Below are positions 54,015 to 62,118 of a stretch of 62,118 bases of DNA, one piece after another. Location: the NCBI RefSeq assembly GCF_017590215.1, contig NZ_JAFFPK010000008.1:1-62118 (forward strand). The letters run 5' to 3'. This stretch comes from Clostridium sp. CCUG 7971 (GTDB lineage: Bacteria > Bacillota > Clostridia > Peptostreptococcales > Peptostreptococcaceae). The position numbers and the translations under genes were made by a program. The notes under the pieces were generated by a model that saw nothing but the letters and a program-made list of their open reading frames with translations, was not told the origin of the DNA and did not search any database. Position 1 is the stretch's first letter, and the number at the start of each line of letters is the position of its first letter.

Positions 54015-54484
54015 TAACAATTGTTATATTCTACTTTGATAGGAATAACCTTATCTAGATTTGTTCCGTGGGCAGTTATTTTTATACATCCGCTACCAGA
54101 ACATTCAGCTATAAATGTTGTAAAAAAACATCCATCTCCAAAACTTATTGCTGGGCTAAAAGTCATTGTTCCTAAGTCGTAATCGGATAGTTCAAAGTTT
54201 ATTATAGCATTTCTTACAGGATGACCATGGCCATCTACTAATACTCCAAATATCATCTGCTTACCACCTGGATTTAACTCTATTTTATATGGAAACATAT
54301 ATTTTAGACAAACTTGCTTAGGTCCTTGGTGCTGAACGTTCTTATGTTTTTTTCCTCTAGAATAATCTTCATTATTAACTTCACTTAATTCTATATTGCA
54401 CTCATGTTTTAATTTATTTTTTAAAAATTCATGAAGTTCTTCCTTTGTCTTAATTTCTTTACCTTCTATAAATAAAGTATCCAT
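54011..54484 (-). CDS. Barstar-like N-terminus joined to an Ig-like domain, 157 aa
   Basis: Not a recognised family as a whole. The first ~26 residues (LFIEGKEIKTKEELHEFLKNKL) resemble the first strand and helix of barstar, the barnase inhibitor. The C-terminal ~90 residues look like an Ig-like (Big_1 type) beta-sandwich: GVLVDGHGHPVRNAIINF followed by TTFIAECSGSGCIKITAHG. There is no signal peptide. GGGGGA precedes the ATG. It may be a cytoplasmic or spore-surface protein; a toxin-inhibitor role is not supported by a neighbouring nuclease. Confidence 0.7.
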   Translation of the reverse strand: MDTLFIEGKEIKTKEELHEFLKNKLKHECNIELSEVNNEDYSRGKKHKNVQHQGPKQVCLKYMFPYKIELNPGGKQMIFGVLVDGHGHPVRNAIINFELSDYDLGTMTFSPAISFGDGCFFTTFIAECSGSGCIKITAHGTNLDKVIPIKVEYNNCY

Positions 54485-54538
54485 ACATCCCCCACCTTTA
54501 TATTCTAAAATAGCATCTTAAAATATATTATGATTTAG

Positions 54539-54624
54539 TAGAGTAACATATTCCTTTATATAAAAAATTCGCTTCGCTTAAGCTACTGTGTTGGCGCTAC
54601 ACTTCATCTTAATCCGTTACTCTA
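54539..54624. repeat. Inverted repeat in the dnaJ downstream region
   Basis: TAGAGTAAC (54539-54547) and GTTACTCTA (54616-54624) are perfect inverted copies around 68 bases that contain the dispersed motif. The 54485-54713 gap has no gene. The arrangement could be a small mobile or repeat-derived element remnant. Confidence 0.4.
54577..54596 (+). repeat. Dispersed intergenic motif, copy 2
   Basis: CTTAAGCTACTGTGTTGGCG, 17/20 identical to 9231-9250. Its GTGTTGGCG end also occurs, inverted, at 50832-50840. Confidence 0.45.
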
Positions 54625-54713
54625 AAGCTTTTTTACGCTCCCCAAGTTAGTGGATATTACTTATGTGTAGTAATTATTTATCGTTATTGAAGTAATTTAG
54701 TTTCCTTAAGTGT

Positions 54714-54750
54714 AAAAAAGTTCTAGGAAAATATCCTAGAACTTCTTTTT
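54714..54750 (-). terminator. Terminator of the hrcA-grpE-dnaK-dnaJ operon
   Basis: AGTTCTAGGA / TCCTAGAACT perfect stem flanked by A and T runs, directly after the dnaJ stop. Confidence 0.92.
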
Positions 54751-55900
54751 ACTTTTTTCTAAACATATCTTCGATTTTTTGACCAAAAGTTCTTTTCTTC
54801 TCATGAACTTCTTCTCCACACTCTTTAGCGAATTCTCTTAATATATCTTTTTGTTTTTCATTTAATTTTCTTGGTGTATCAACAACTACTTTTATATATT
54901 GATCTCCTCTAGAGTTTCCTCTTAGTCTTGGTATACCTTTTTCTCTTAATCTAAATACCGTTCCAGTTTGAGTTCCTTCTGGTACTGTATATTTAACTTT
55001 TCCATCTAATGTAGGAACTTCTATCTCATCTCCTAATGCTGCCTGAACAAATGTAATTGGCATATCGAAGTAGATATCATTTCCTTCTCTAGTGAATAAT
55101 GGATGAGATTTAACATTTACTACTATATAAAGGTCTCCTCTTGGTCCACCTTTACTCCCAAGTTCACCTTGACCTGAAAGTTTTATCATTTGACCATCAT
55201 CTATACCCGCTGGTATATCAACTTCTATAGTCTTAACTTTTCTAGTACTTCCCTGTCCATTACATTTACTACATGGAGATTCAACTACTTCGCCTTCTCC
55301 ATTACACTCACTACAAGTTCTAGAACTTGCTATATTTCCAAATGGAGTTCTTTGTACTGTTCTAACTTCACCGGCTCCATTACAAGTAGGGCAAGTTTTC
55401 TTTGATGTTCCAGGTTTAGCTCCACTTCCGCTACATTCACTACACTCTTCACTTCTATTTATTTTTATAGACATTTTTTTACCAAATGCAGCTTCTTCAA
55501 AAGTTATATTTACGTCTTGTCTAATATCAGCTCCGCGTTCTGGACCTCTTCTTCTAGCCCTTCCTCCGCCGAATCCTCCACCGAATATATCACCAAACAT
55601 GTCTCCGAATATATCTTCAAATCCGCCGAATCCTTGACCACTAAATCCACCTTGGCCAAATCCACCTTGACCATTTACACCTTCATGGCCAAATTGATCA
55701 TAAGTTCTTCTTTTAGTATCGTCTGATAAAACTTCATATGCTTCATTTACTTCTTTGAATTTTTCTTCAGCTTCTTTATTATCAGGATTTCTATCTGGAT
55801 GATATTTCATCGCCATTTTTCTATATGCTTTTTTAAGCGCTTGTGCGTCTGCATTTTTATCAACGCCAAGGACTTCATAATAATCTCTTTTAGTACTCAA
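54749..55900 (-). CDS. dnaJ: Chaperone protein DnaJ
   Basis: A 383-residue Hsp40 co-chaperone that stimulates DnaK ATPase and delivers unfolded clients. It has a J domain with HPD (YHPDRNPDN) at residue ~34, a Gly/Phe-rich linker (~75-125), four zinc motifs ([32 protein letters not shown]), and two C-terminal client-binding domains. The start is TTG (55900) behind GAAGGTGGTGG. A perfect hairpin separates it from dnaK, so it may be expressed below dnaK. The usual neighbour prmA is absent downstream. Confidence 0.97.
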   Translation of the reverse strand: MSTKRDYYEVLGVDKNADAQALKKAYRKMAMKYHPDRNPDNKEAEEKFKEVNEAYEVLSDDTKRRTYDQFGHEGVNGQGGFGQGGFSGQGFGGFEDIFGDMFGDIFGGGFGGGRARRRGPERGADIRQDVNITFEEAAFGKKMSIKINRSEECSECSGSGAKPGTSKKTCPTCNGAGEVRTVQRTPFGNIASSRTCSECNGEGEVVESPCSKCNGQGSTRKVKTIEVDIPAGIDDGQMIKLSGQGELGSKGGPRGDLYIVVNVKSHPLFTREGNDIYFDMPITFVQAALGDEIEVPTLDGKVKYTVPEGTQTGTVFRLREKGIPRLRGNSRGDQYIKVVVDTPRKLNEKQKDILREFAKECGEEVHEKKRTFGQKIEDMFRKK

Positions 55901-55929
55901 ATTTTGCCACCACCTTCATTTTACAAAAC

Positions 55930-55962
55930 AATAGCTTGTAGAATATCAAACTACAAGCTATT
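55930..55962 (-). other. Intercistronic hairpin between dnaK and dnaJ
   Basis: A perfect 12-bp stem AATAGCTTGTAG with a 9-base loop and a mixed T run (GTTTTGT). Probably partial termination or 3'-end stabilisation of dnaK mRNA. Confidence 0.65.
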
Positions 55963-56050
55963 ATCTCTATTTAAGCAATTATTGCTTTAGAAAAGATACT
56001 CTTTTCTTTTAATATATATTATTATATACAAATACTTCTATTTGTGTAAA

Positions 56051-57889
56051 TTATTTTTCATCATTTACTTCTGTAAAGTCAGCATCTACTACATTATCAT
56101 CTTGTGCTGATCCTGCTTGCTCTTGTCCTGGAGCTTGTTGTTCATCCCCAGCTTGTTGATACATTTGTTCAGAAACTTTATGGAATTTATTCATTACTTC
56201 ATCCATAGCTTTCTTGATATCTTCAGCTGTTGCATCTTCTTTTTCTTTAACAGCTTTTAAATTAGATATGGCAGTTTCTATTGCAGACTTATCGTCAGCA
56301 CTTACTTTGTCACCTAATTCATTTAATGTTTTTTCTGTTTGATATATTGTAGAATCAGCTTGATTTAATGCTTCTATTTTATCTTTCTTTTGCTTATCAG
56401 CTTCAGCATTCATTTCAGCTTCTTTTACTTTTTTCTCTATTTCTTCTTCAGATAAATTAGTTCCTGAAGTTATAGTTACCTTTTGCTCTTTTCCTGTTCC
56501 TAGATCTTTAGCAGTAACATGAACTATACCATTAGCATCTATATCGAAAGTAACTTCTATTTGAGGTATTCCTCTTGGTGCTGGTGGTATATCTGTTAAT
56601 TGGAATCTACCTAAAGTACTATTATCATAAGACATACTTCTCTCACCTTGAAGTACATGTATATCAACAGCAGTTTGGTTATCTGCAGCAGTTGAGAATA
56701 CTTGAGACTTCTTAGTTGGTATTGTTGTATTTCTTTCTATTATCTTAGTCATTACGTTACCCATAGTTTCTATTCCTAAAGATAGAGGAGTAACATCAAG
56801 AAGTAATAAATCATTAACTTCTCCAGTTAAAACACCCGCTTGTATAGCAGCACCTGCAGCAACACATTCATCTGGGTTTATTCCTTTATGAGCTTCTTTT
56901 CCTATAAACTTCTTAACTGCTTCTTGAACAGCTGGTATTCTAGTTGATCCTCCAACTAATAATACATCATCTATATCAGATGTAGATAATCCTGCATCTT
57001 GTAATGCTCTTCTTGTTGGTTCCATAGTTTTTTCAACTAAGTTAGAAGTTAATTCATCAAACTTAGCTCTTGATAAGTCTAAATTCATATGCTTTGGACC
57101 TTCAGCTGTAGCTGTTATAAATGGTAAGTTTATATTTGTAGACATTGTAGATGATAATTCTTTTTTAGCTTTTTCAGCAGCTTCTTTTAATCTTTGAAGA
57201 GCCATTTTATCATTTCTTAAGTCTACACCTTCAGCCTTTTTAAATTCTTCAGCTAAATAATCTATTATTATTTGATCAAAGTCGTCTCCACCTAATCTGT
57301 TGTTACCAGCAGTAGCTAAAACTTCGAATGTTCCATCTCCTATTTCAAGTATCGAAACGTCAAATGTTCCTCCACCTAAGTCAAACACTAATATTTTCTT
57401 TTCTTGATCTAACTTATCCATACCGTAAGCAAGAGCTGCTGCAGTTGGTTCGTTTATTATTCTCTTAACATCAAGACCTGCTATTCTACCTGCATCTTTA
57501 GTTGCTTGTCTTTGAGCATCTGTAAAGTATGCTGGAACTGTTATAACAGCTTCTGTTACTGGTTGACCTAAGTAAGCTTCAGCATCAGCCTTTAATTTTT
57601 GTAAAGTTATTGCAGATATTTCTTGCGGAGTATAATCTTTACCATCTATATTAACTTTATAGTCTGTTCCCATATGAGTTTTTATAGATATTATTGTTTT
57701 GTCAGCATTAGTAACTGCTTGTCTTTTTGCAGGTTCTCCTACTATTCTTTCACCATCTTTAGTAAATGCCACTACTGATGGAGTAGTTCTCATACCTTCT
57801 GCATTTGTTATAACTTGTGCTTCTCCACCTTCAAGTACTGCAACACAAGAGTTAGTTGTTCCTAAGTCAATTCCTATCACTTTTCCCAT
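56051..57889 (-). CDS. dnaK: Molecular chaperone DnaK
   Basis: A 612-residue Hsp70. The ATPase domain starts [18 protein letters not shown] and has [14 protein letters not shown] and LVGGSTRIP; the linker and substrate domain begin near [16 protein letters not shown]; an acidic/Gln-rich lid tail ends the protein. The length is typical for Gram-positives, which lack one insertion present in Proteobacteria. AAGGAGG precedes the ATG. Part of the HrcA-controlled heat-shock operon. Confidence 0.98.
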   Translation of the reverse strand: MGKVIGIDLGTTNSCVAVLEGGEAQVITNAEGMRTTPSVVAFTKDGERIVGEPAKRQAVTNADKTIISIKTHMGTDYKVNIDGKDYTPQEISAITLQKLKADAEAYLGQPVTEAVITVPAYFTDAQRQATKDAGRIAGLDVKRIINEPTAAALAYGMDKLDQEKKILVFDLGGGTFDVSILEIGDGTFEVLATAGNNRLGGDDFDQIIIDYLAEEFKKAEGVDLRNDKMALQRLKEAAEKAKKELSSTMSTNINLPFITATAEGPKHMNLDLSRAKFDELTSNLVEKTMEPTRRALQDAGLSTSDIDDVLLVGGSTRIPAVQEAVKKFIGKEAHKGINPDECVAAGAAIQAGVLTGEVNDLLLLDVTPLSLGIETMGNVMTKIIERNTTIPTKKSQVFSTAADNQTAVDIHVLQGERSMSYDNSTLGRFQLTDIPPAPRGIPQIEVTFDIDANGIVHVTAKDLGTGKEQKVTITSGTNLSEEEIEKKVKEAEMNAEADKQKKDKIEALNQADSTIYQTEKTLNELGDKVSADDKSAIETAISNLKAVKEKEDATAEDIKKAMDEVMNKFHKVSEQMYQQAGDEQQAPGQEQAGSAQDDNVVDADFTEVNDEK

Positions 57890-58005
57890 GATTAATATCC
57901 TCCTTAATTGGTTATATATTAATTTTTATATTCTTATTTTAGTATTTTAACTTCATTTTTTATATGAAGAATTATTAATTATTTTATGTTTTGTATAAAC
58001 TTATT

Positions 58006-58599
58006 TTAGCAAGAAACTTTAACCATACTAGCTCTTAGTACCTTTGTTCCTAGCCTATATCCTTTTTGAAGAACCATAACTACTTTGTTGGCTTCAACTC
58101 CATCTATACTTTCTTGCATTACTGCTAGGTGTAGATTTGGATCAAAATCTGCATCCTCAGCTTCTATTTCTTCTACTCCAAATTTTACTAGAGTATCTTT
58201 AAGTTGCTTATAAACTAAATCTATACCTTTATACATGTTATCTTCTTTATCTTCACATGCATCTAATGCTCTTTCCATATTGTCTATAACTGGTATTAAA
58301 TCACCTATCATTTTTTCATTTGCAAATAAACCTATAGTTTCTTTTTCCTCTTGTGTTCTTCTTCTATAGTTTGCATATTCAGCTTGAAGCCTTTGATGTT
58401 GATCATTAAGTGATTCTATTTCTTCCTTTAGCTTATTTTCTTCTAACTTAGAGTTTATATCAGATATATTATCTCCTTGGTTAGATTCTTCACACTTACA
58501 CTCTTCTTGACAGTCCTCAATCTTTTCAGTCTGAGATTCTTGTTCTAAAGTGCCTTTATCTTCTTTTAACTCTTCTTGTTGTATGTTATTTTCTTCCAA
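58006..58599 (-). CDS. grpE: Nucleotide exchange factor GrpE
   Basis: A 197-residue GrpE that releases ADP from DnaK and acts as a thermosensor. The N-terminal ~60 residues are highly acidic and disordered. A long coiled coil (EIESLNDQHQRLQAEYANYRRR) and the C-terminal beta domain (QKGYRLGTKVLRASMVKV) follow. The start is TTG (58599), seven bases after AAGGGGTG. It lies between hrcA and dnaK. Confidence 0.97.
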   Translation of the reverse strand: MEENNIQQEELKEDKGTLEQESQTEKIEDCQEECKCEESNQGDNISDINSKLEENKLKEEIESLNDQHQRLQAEYANYRRRTQEEKETIGLFANEKMIGDLIPVIDNMERALDACEDKEDNMYKGIDLVYKQLKDTLVKFGVEEIEAEDADFDPNLHLAVMQESIDGVEANKVVMVLQKGYRLGTKVLRASMVKVSC

Positions 58600-58632
58600 G
58601 ATATTACACCCCTTAGTTATTTTATTATAAAT

Positions 58633-59652
58633 TTACTTTCTATTAAATAATAGGCTCATATAATTGACTATTGAATAGATTCTTGCATAATCCATTCTTG
58701 TAGGACCAATAAAACTTATACGACCTACTAAATCTTTATCAATATTATATGTTGCTGTAACTATACTGCAATCTTTAGCCAACTCACAGTCATTGTCACT
58801 ACCTATTATTATATTTATATTATCCTTTTGTATTCCTTTAGATCTAACCATGCTAGTTATAGTTTCTTTTTTCTCAAGCATATTTAAAAAAGATTTCGCT
58901 TTTATTATATCGTTAAACTCCGGATAACTAAATATATTGGTAGCTCCATTTAATGATACTGATAAGTCTTCTTCTGATATATTAAAGTTAAGTGTATTTA
59001 CAAGTTCATCTATAAATGCTGAATACTCACTTATCTCATATTTTATAAATGCAATTAATCTATTGTCTAGCTCTGTTATGCTTTTTCCTGATAATTTATT
59101 TGTAAGATTATCAGAAATTAGGTTTAATTTAGATTGATCTAAATTAATGTTAGTTAAAAGATTTGCATTTTTTATATCACCTTTGTCTGTGACCACTATT
59201 AGTAGAATTTTATTGTCACCCATTCCTACCAATTGTATGTGCTTTATAACACTTTGATTTACTAAACTTTTAGTCACAGCTACTGTTGTATAATTAGTAA
59301 GCTGAGATAATAACTTAGAAGTCTCATGAATTAAATCTTTTATATGATTTACATTTTTTTCTAAACATTGTTCAATTAATAGCTTTTCATCATCTCTAAG
59401 CTCATTTTGAGACATCAGCAAATCTACATATAATTTATATCCCTTTTCAGAAGGAACTCTACCTGCAGATGTATGTGGCTGAATTAAATAGCCTAGTTCT
59501 TCAAGATCAGCCATTTCATTTCTTATAGTAGCTGCACTAACGCCTAGATCATGTTTCTTTGATATAGTTCTAGAGCCTACAGCTTCAGCCGTTTCTATAT
59601 AATCTTTAACTATAGCTTTGAGGATATTTAGTTTTCTTTCGTTTAGTTCCAT
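58633..59652 (-). CDS. hrcA: Heat-inducible transcription repressor HrcA
   Basis: A 339-residue repressor that binds CIRCE operators and needs GroE for activity. The N-terminal winged helix is clear (VSAATIRNEMADLEELGYL, HTSAGRVPSEKGYKLYVD). A GAF-like dimerisation domain makes up the rest. GAGGAGG precedes the ATG. It is the first gene of the operon and lies directly behind its own CIRCE element, so it is autoregulated. Confidence 0.98.
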   Translation of the reverse strand: MELNERKLNILKAIVKDYIETAEAVGSRTISKKHDLGVSAATIRNEMADLEELGYLIQPHTSAGRVPSEKGYKLYVDLLMSQNELRDDEKLLIEQCLEKNVNHIKDLIHETSKLLSQLTNYTTVAVTKSLVNQSVIKHIQLVGMGDNKILLIVVTDKGDIKNANLLTNINLDQSKLNLISDNLTNKLSGKSITELDNRLIAFIKYEISEYSAFIDELVNTLNFNISEEDLSVSLNGATNIFSYPEFNDIIKAKSFLNMLEKKETITSMVRSKGIQKDNINIIIGSDNDCELAKDCSIVTATYNIDKDLVGRISFIGPTRMDYARIYSIVNYMSLLFNRK

Positions 59653-59670
59653 TTTTTCGCCTCCTCGCTG

Positions 59671-59697
59671 TTAGCACTCACTAAATTCGAGTGCTAA
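59671..59697 (-). promoter_or_regulatory. CIRCE operator
   Basis: TTAGCACTC-N9-GAGTGCTAA, a perfect 9-9-9 CIRCE, about 20 bases before hrcA. Confidence 0.98.
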
Positions 59698-59710
59698 AAA
59701 GATTATATAT

Positions 59711-59741
59711 ATTATATATCATTATATTTTTTATTTGTCAA
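59711..59741 (-). promoter_or_regulatory. Promoter of the hrcA operon
   Basis: TTGACA (59736-59741) followed by TATATA (59713-59718, 17-base spacer) or TATAAT (59711-59716, 19-base spacer), just upstream of the CIRCE. Confidence 0.7.
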
Positions 59742-59751
59742 CACCCTTAAA

Positions 59752-60885
59752 TTAATCTATAAATTCTATAAATATACTATTTGATATTTCTCTTCCTTTC
59801 TGAGTAAGTCTAATCCCAGTTATATCCTCATTTATAAGTTTTCTTTCTTTTAATTTTTTTATTTTTTTACTATATTTTTCCTTAAAATTTATATTAAATT
59901 CTTCTTTAAAATCTTTGAACTTTATTCCTTCATTCATCCTAAGCCCCATAAATATTTTTTCTTGAATTTTATCATCTATAGTTAAATTTTCTTTACTTTC
60001 TATTGGTTTCTCATTTAAAAATAATTTTTCATGATATTCTTTTAAAGATTCAACATTCTTATATCTAAAATCATTTATATATCCTGAAGCACCTGGCCCA
60101 AGTCCTATATAATGATTACATTTCCAGTATAGTATATTGTGTTCACATTCACATTTATCTTTTGCATAGTTAGATATTTCATATTGGTTATATCCATTAC
60201 TTTTTAAGTAATTTATAGTATAGTTATACATATTAATATCTGTATCCTCATCTATAACATTAAATTCATTATTTTCATACATTTCATATAATTTTGTACC
60301 TTCTTCTAATATAAGTGAGTATGCTGATATATGTGATGGATTTAAGCTAACTATTTTCTCTAAACTTTCTTTCCAATCTTCAAAAGTTTGATTTGGAAGT
60401 GCATACATTAAATCTATATTAATATTATTAAATCCAACTTCTAATGCATCTTTATAGTTTTTTTCAAATTCATCATAAGTATGTATTCTTCCAATAGATT
60501 TTAGATGGTAATCTTGAACAGCCTGTAATCCAATGCTTAGTCGATTTACACCAATTTCTTTCATCATTTTTAACTTCTCTTTAGTCAAGGTTCCAGGATT
60601 ACATTCAACTGTTATTTCTGCATTTTTTTTTACATTAAAATATAAATTTATATTTTCAAATATATATTTTAGTTCATTACTATTTAATATACTTGGTGTC
60701 CCTCCTCCTAAGAAAACACTTGTAATATAATTATCTTCTTTCAAATTTTTACTATATAGTTCCATCTCTTTTTTCAAGTCTTTTAAATATTTATCTTTCG
60801 CTATTTTATCCATTTTAAATGAATTAAAATCACAGTAATTACATTTACTTACGCAAAATGGAATATGTATATATAATCCTAGCAT
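59752..60885 (-). CDS. hemW: Radical SAM heme chaperone HemW (formerly called oxygen-independent CPO-like)
   Basis: A 377-residue radical-SAM protein with the cluster motif CVSKCNYCDF near residue 11, GGGTPS and the HemN-type C-terminal domain. HemW carries and inserts heme; the residues special to true HemN are not obvious. The start at 60885 (GAGGAAAA before the ATG) is preferred to an ATG 10 codons earlier. It lies upstream of hrcA, the usual Firmicute order; the next upstream gene here is an amino-acid permease, where lepA often stands. Confidence 0.94.
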   Translation of the reverse strand: MLGLYIHIPFCVSKCNYCDFNSFKMDKIAKDKYLKDLKKEMELYSKNLKEDNYITSVFLGGGTPSILNSNELKYIFENINLYFNVKKNAEITVECNPGTLTKEKLKMMKEIGVNRLSIGLQAVQDYHLKSIGRIHTYDEFEKNYKDALEVGFNNINIDLMYALPNQTFEDWKESLEKIVSLNPSHISAYSLILEEGTKLYEMYENNEFNVIDEDTDINMYNYTINYLKSNGYNQYEISNYAKDKCECEHNILYWKCNHYIGLGPGASGYINDFRYKNVESLKEYHEKLFLNEKPIESKENLTIDDKIQEKIFMGLRMNEGIKFKDFKEEFNINFKEKYSKKIKKLKERKLINEDITGIRLTQKGREISNSIFIEFID

Positions 60886-60954
60886 TAATTTTCCTCTTTT
60901 CCTAATTTTATACAACTTAAATTATACCTTTTTATACTATATCAAGCTATCATA

Positions 60955-61019
60955 TTATATTGATTTAGGGAATTTAAAATTTATTTATATTTAATTTTAA
61001 ATTCCCTAAATCAATATAA
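60955..61019. repeat. 26-bp perfect inverted repeat
   Basis: Two 26-base arms (60955-60980 and 60994-61019; core GATTTAGGGAATTTAAAAT) are exact complements around a 13-base loop. No T run follows. It is longer than the other terminators here, lies between the permease terminator and hemW, and may be an operator, a terminator or a small repeat element. Confidence 0.8.
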
Positions 61020-61045
61020 TTTAAACCTTATATTTATATAATTTT

Positions 61046-61081
61046 AAAGGCCTTTACCTAAAATATTAAGCAAAGACCTTT
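61046..61081 (-). terminator. Terminator after the amino-acid permease
   Basis: AAAGGTCTTTGC pairs with GTAAAGGCCTTT (with G-U pairs) on the minus strand, 16 bases past the permease stop. The following T run is weak. Confidence 0.6.
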
Positions 61082-61096
61082 ATAAAATATAAAAAT

Positions 61097-62118
61097 TTAA
61101 TTACTTTTTTTGCTCATATATGAATATATCGGAAGTCCTATTAATGTTATAATTATACCTCCTAATGCTATTGTTGTTGCTGTTATTAATTGATTTAGTA
61201 TAACAAATATACCACCTGCTATAGCTATTAACGGTATAACAGGGTAAAGAGGAACTTTATACGGTCTTGGTAAGTCCGGATAATCTCTTCTAAGCTTCAT
61301 AACCCCTATAAATGTTAATACATAAAATACCCAAACTATAAATATAGTTAAGTCAGTTAATAAATTAAACTGCCCTGATAGTGCATATATACAAGCTAGT
61401 ATAGCTATTAACCATATTGAGTTGTATGGAGATCCTCCACTATTAACCTTTGATAGCATCTCACTACATGGAAATGTTTTATTTTTAGCTAGTGTATATG
61501 GTATTCTAGGTCCTGTAAGTAAATACCCATTCAGTGTACCAAATACTGATATAAGTATACCTATAGTTATTACATCTCCTCCTATAGGTCCAAATATTTT
61601 AGTTGCTACTAATGTCGCCGGTGCTGTTACTTTAGCTAATTCACTTGCTGGAGCTACCCATAAATACGCTAAATTTATAACTACATATACAGCCATTACA
61701 AGAGATAATCCTCCTATTATAGCAGTTGGTAAATCTCTGCCTGGATTTTTCATCTCTCCAGCTATAGCGCCTACATTTATCCATCCATCATATGCAAATA
61801 ATGCGGCTATCAACACCTGACCTAAAGCTTTATTTATAGTTACACCTTCTCCAACCATAGGACTTATAATTGGATTTCCACTTCCTTTTACAAAACCAAA
61901 TATTATTATTAATATTAGTGGCAATAATTTGCAAACCGTTGAAACTGTTTGTATACTACCTCCTAAAGATGAACCTACAGTATTTAATAATGCTAATAAA
62001 ATTATAACACCTATAGCTACAGGTAAAACTATGGCCATGTTAGATGATGCATACCCCATAAGTTCTGCAACTTGTTGTGCAAATATTACAGCTAAAGCTG
62101 CTGCTGTTCCTGGGAAAA
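61097..62118 (-). CDS. APC-family amino-acid permease, C-terminal part (runs off the right edge)
   Basis: About 340 residues of an APC-superfamily amino-acid/exchanger permease, open to the window edge; the upstream codons read FPGTAAALAVIFAQQVAEL before an internal Met, so the true start lies outside. Eight or so membrane helices are visible, with GEMKNPGRDLPTAI and the C-terminal LRRDYPDLPRPYKVPLYPVIP typical of the SteT/LAT-like group (serine/threonine or neutral amino-acid exchange). It probably imports or exchanges amino acids for fermentation. Substrate cannot be told from the sequence. Confidence 0.9.
   Translation of the reverse strand, partial: FPGTAAALAVIFAQQVAELMGYASSNMAIVLPVAIGVIILLALLNTVGSSLGGSIQTVSTVCKLLPLILIIIFGFVKGSGNPIISPMVGEGVTINKALGQVLIAALFAYDGWINVGAIAGEMKNPGRDLPTAIIGGLSLVMAVYVVINLAYLWVAPASELAKVTAPATLVATKIFGPIGGDVITIGILISVFGTLNGYLLTGPRIPYTLAKNKTFPCSEMLSKVNSGGSPYNSIWLIAILACIYALSGQFNLLTDLTIFIVWVFYVLTFIGVMKLRRDYPDLPRPYKVPLYPVIPLIAIAGGIFVILNQLITATTIALGGIIITLIGLPIYSYMSKKSN

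Noticed and set aside
54011-54484. Toxin-antitoxin pair based on the barstar-like region
   Set aside because: No nuclease-like gene lies beside it and most of the protein is not barstar-like.
26522-54748. Glycan locus as an integrated phage, ICE or transposon
   Set aside because: No integrase, transposase, tRNA gene, conjugation gene or flanking direct repeat was seen; the short dispersed motif alone is not enough.
1-62118. CRISPR array, tRNA or rRNA genes
   Set aside because: No regularly spaced repeats, cloverleaf-like stretches or rRNA-like GC-rich blocks were found on either strand by reading.

Overview
The window is AT-rich, with short intergenic gaps, strong AGGAGG/GGGGG ribosome-binding sites, many TTG starts and spore-former genes (yqfC, yqfD, ppdK). 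This points to a low-GC, endospore-forming Firmicute of the Clostridia, most likely Peptostreptococcaceae (a Clostridioides, Paraclostridium or Romboutsia relative). The family placement is inference from gene content and order, not from a search.

Almost everything is on the minus strand and reads from high to low coordinates. The backbone follows a gene order well known from Firmicutes: hemW-hrcA-grpE-dnaK-dnaJ (60.9-54.7 kb), then prmA-rsmE-mtaB-HIT-rpsU-yqeY (26.5-22.3 kb), yqfC-yqfD-phoH-ybeY-dgkA-era (20.3-15.4 kb), mgtE, yqzL-recO, glyQ-glyS, and a ccpN-like regulator with ppsR and ppdK (8.9-4.8 kb). The left end holds dut, a frameshifted topB, a zinc-ribbon gene and the start of a secreted SH3-repeat protein. 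The right end holds a truncated amino-acid permease.

The accessory heart of the window lies between prmA and dnaJ, which are neighbours in many Firmicutes. About 25 kb (26.7-51.8 kb) looks like a complete N-glycan foraging locus. A secreted GH85 endo-beta-N-acetylglucosaminidase would release glycans. A lipoprotein and two CUT1-type permeases, with no ATPase in the locus, would import them. Two different GH38 alpha-mannosidases, a GH125 alpha-1,6-mannosidase, a GH31 glucosidase and a GH1 beta-glycosidase would trim them inside the cell. Two ROK kinases and ManA would feed the sugars into glycolysis. A YesM/YesN-type two-component system with a DUF624 (YesL) protein lies inside the locus, and a GntR-LacI type repressor lies next to it. 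The locus seems split into several transcripts by terminators and intercistronic hairpins. The GH38-GH38-manA unit has a near-consensus promoter with a LacI/CcpA-like palindrome inside its spacer.

The most interesting leads are: the GH1 plus zinc-less ROK pair, which may handle the Man-beta-1,4-GlcNAc core through a phosphorylated disaccharide; the operator-in-spacer promoter; the A7 slippery site that splits topB; several hairpins that touch Shine-Dalgarno sequences or sit between them and start codons; a short dispersed intergenic repeat; and a barstar-like/Ig-like chimeric protein. No tRNA, rRNA, CRISPR array, integrase or insertion sequence was seen.
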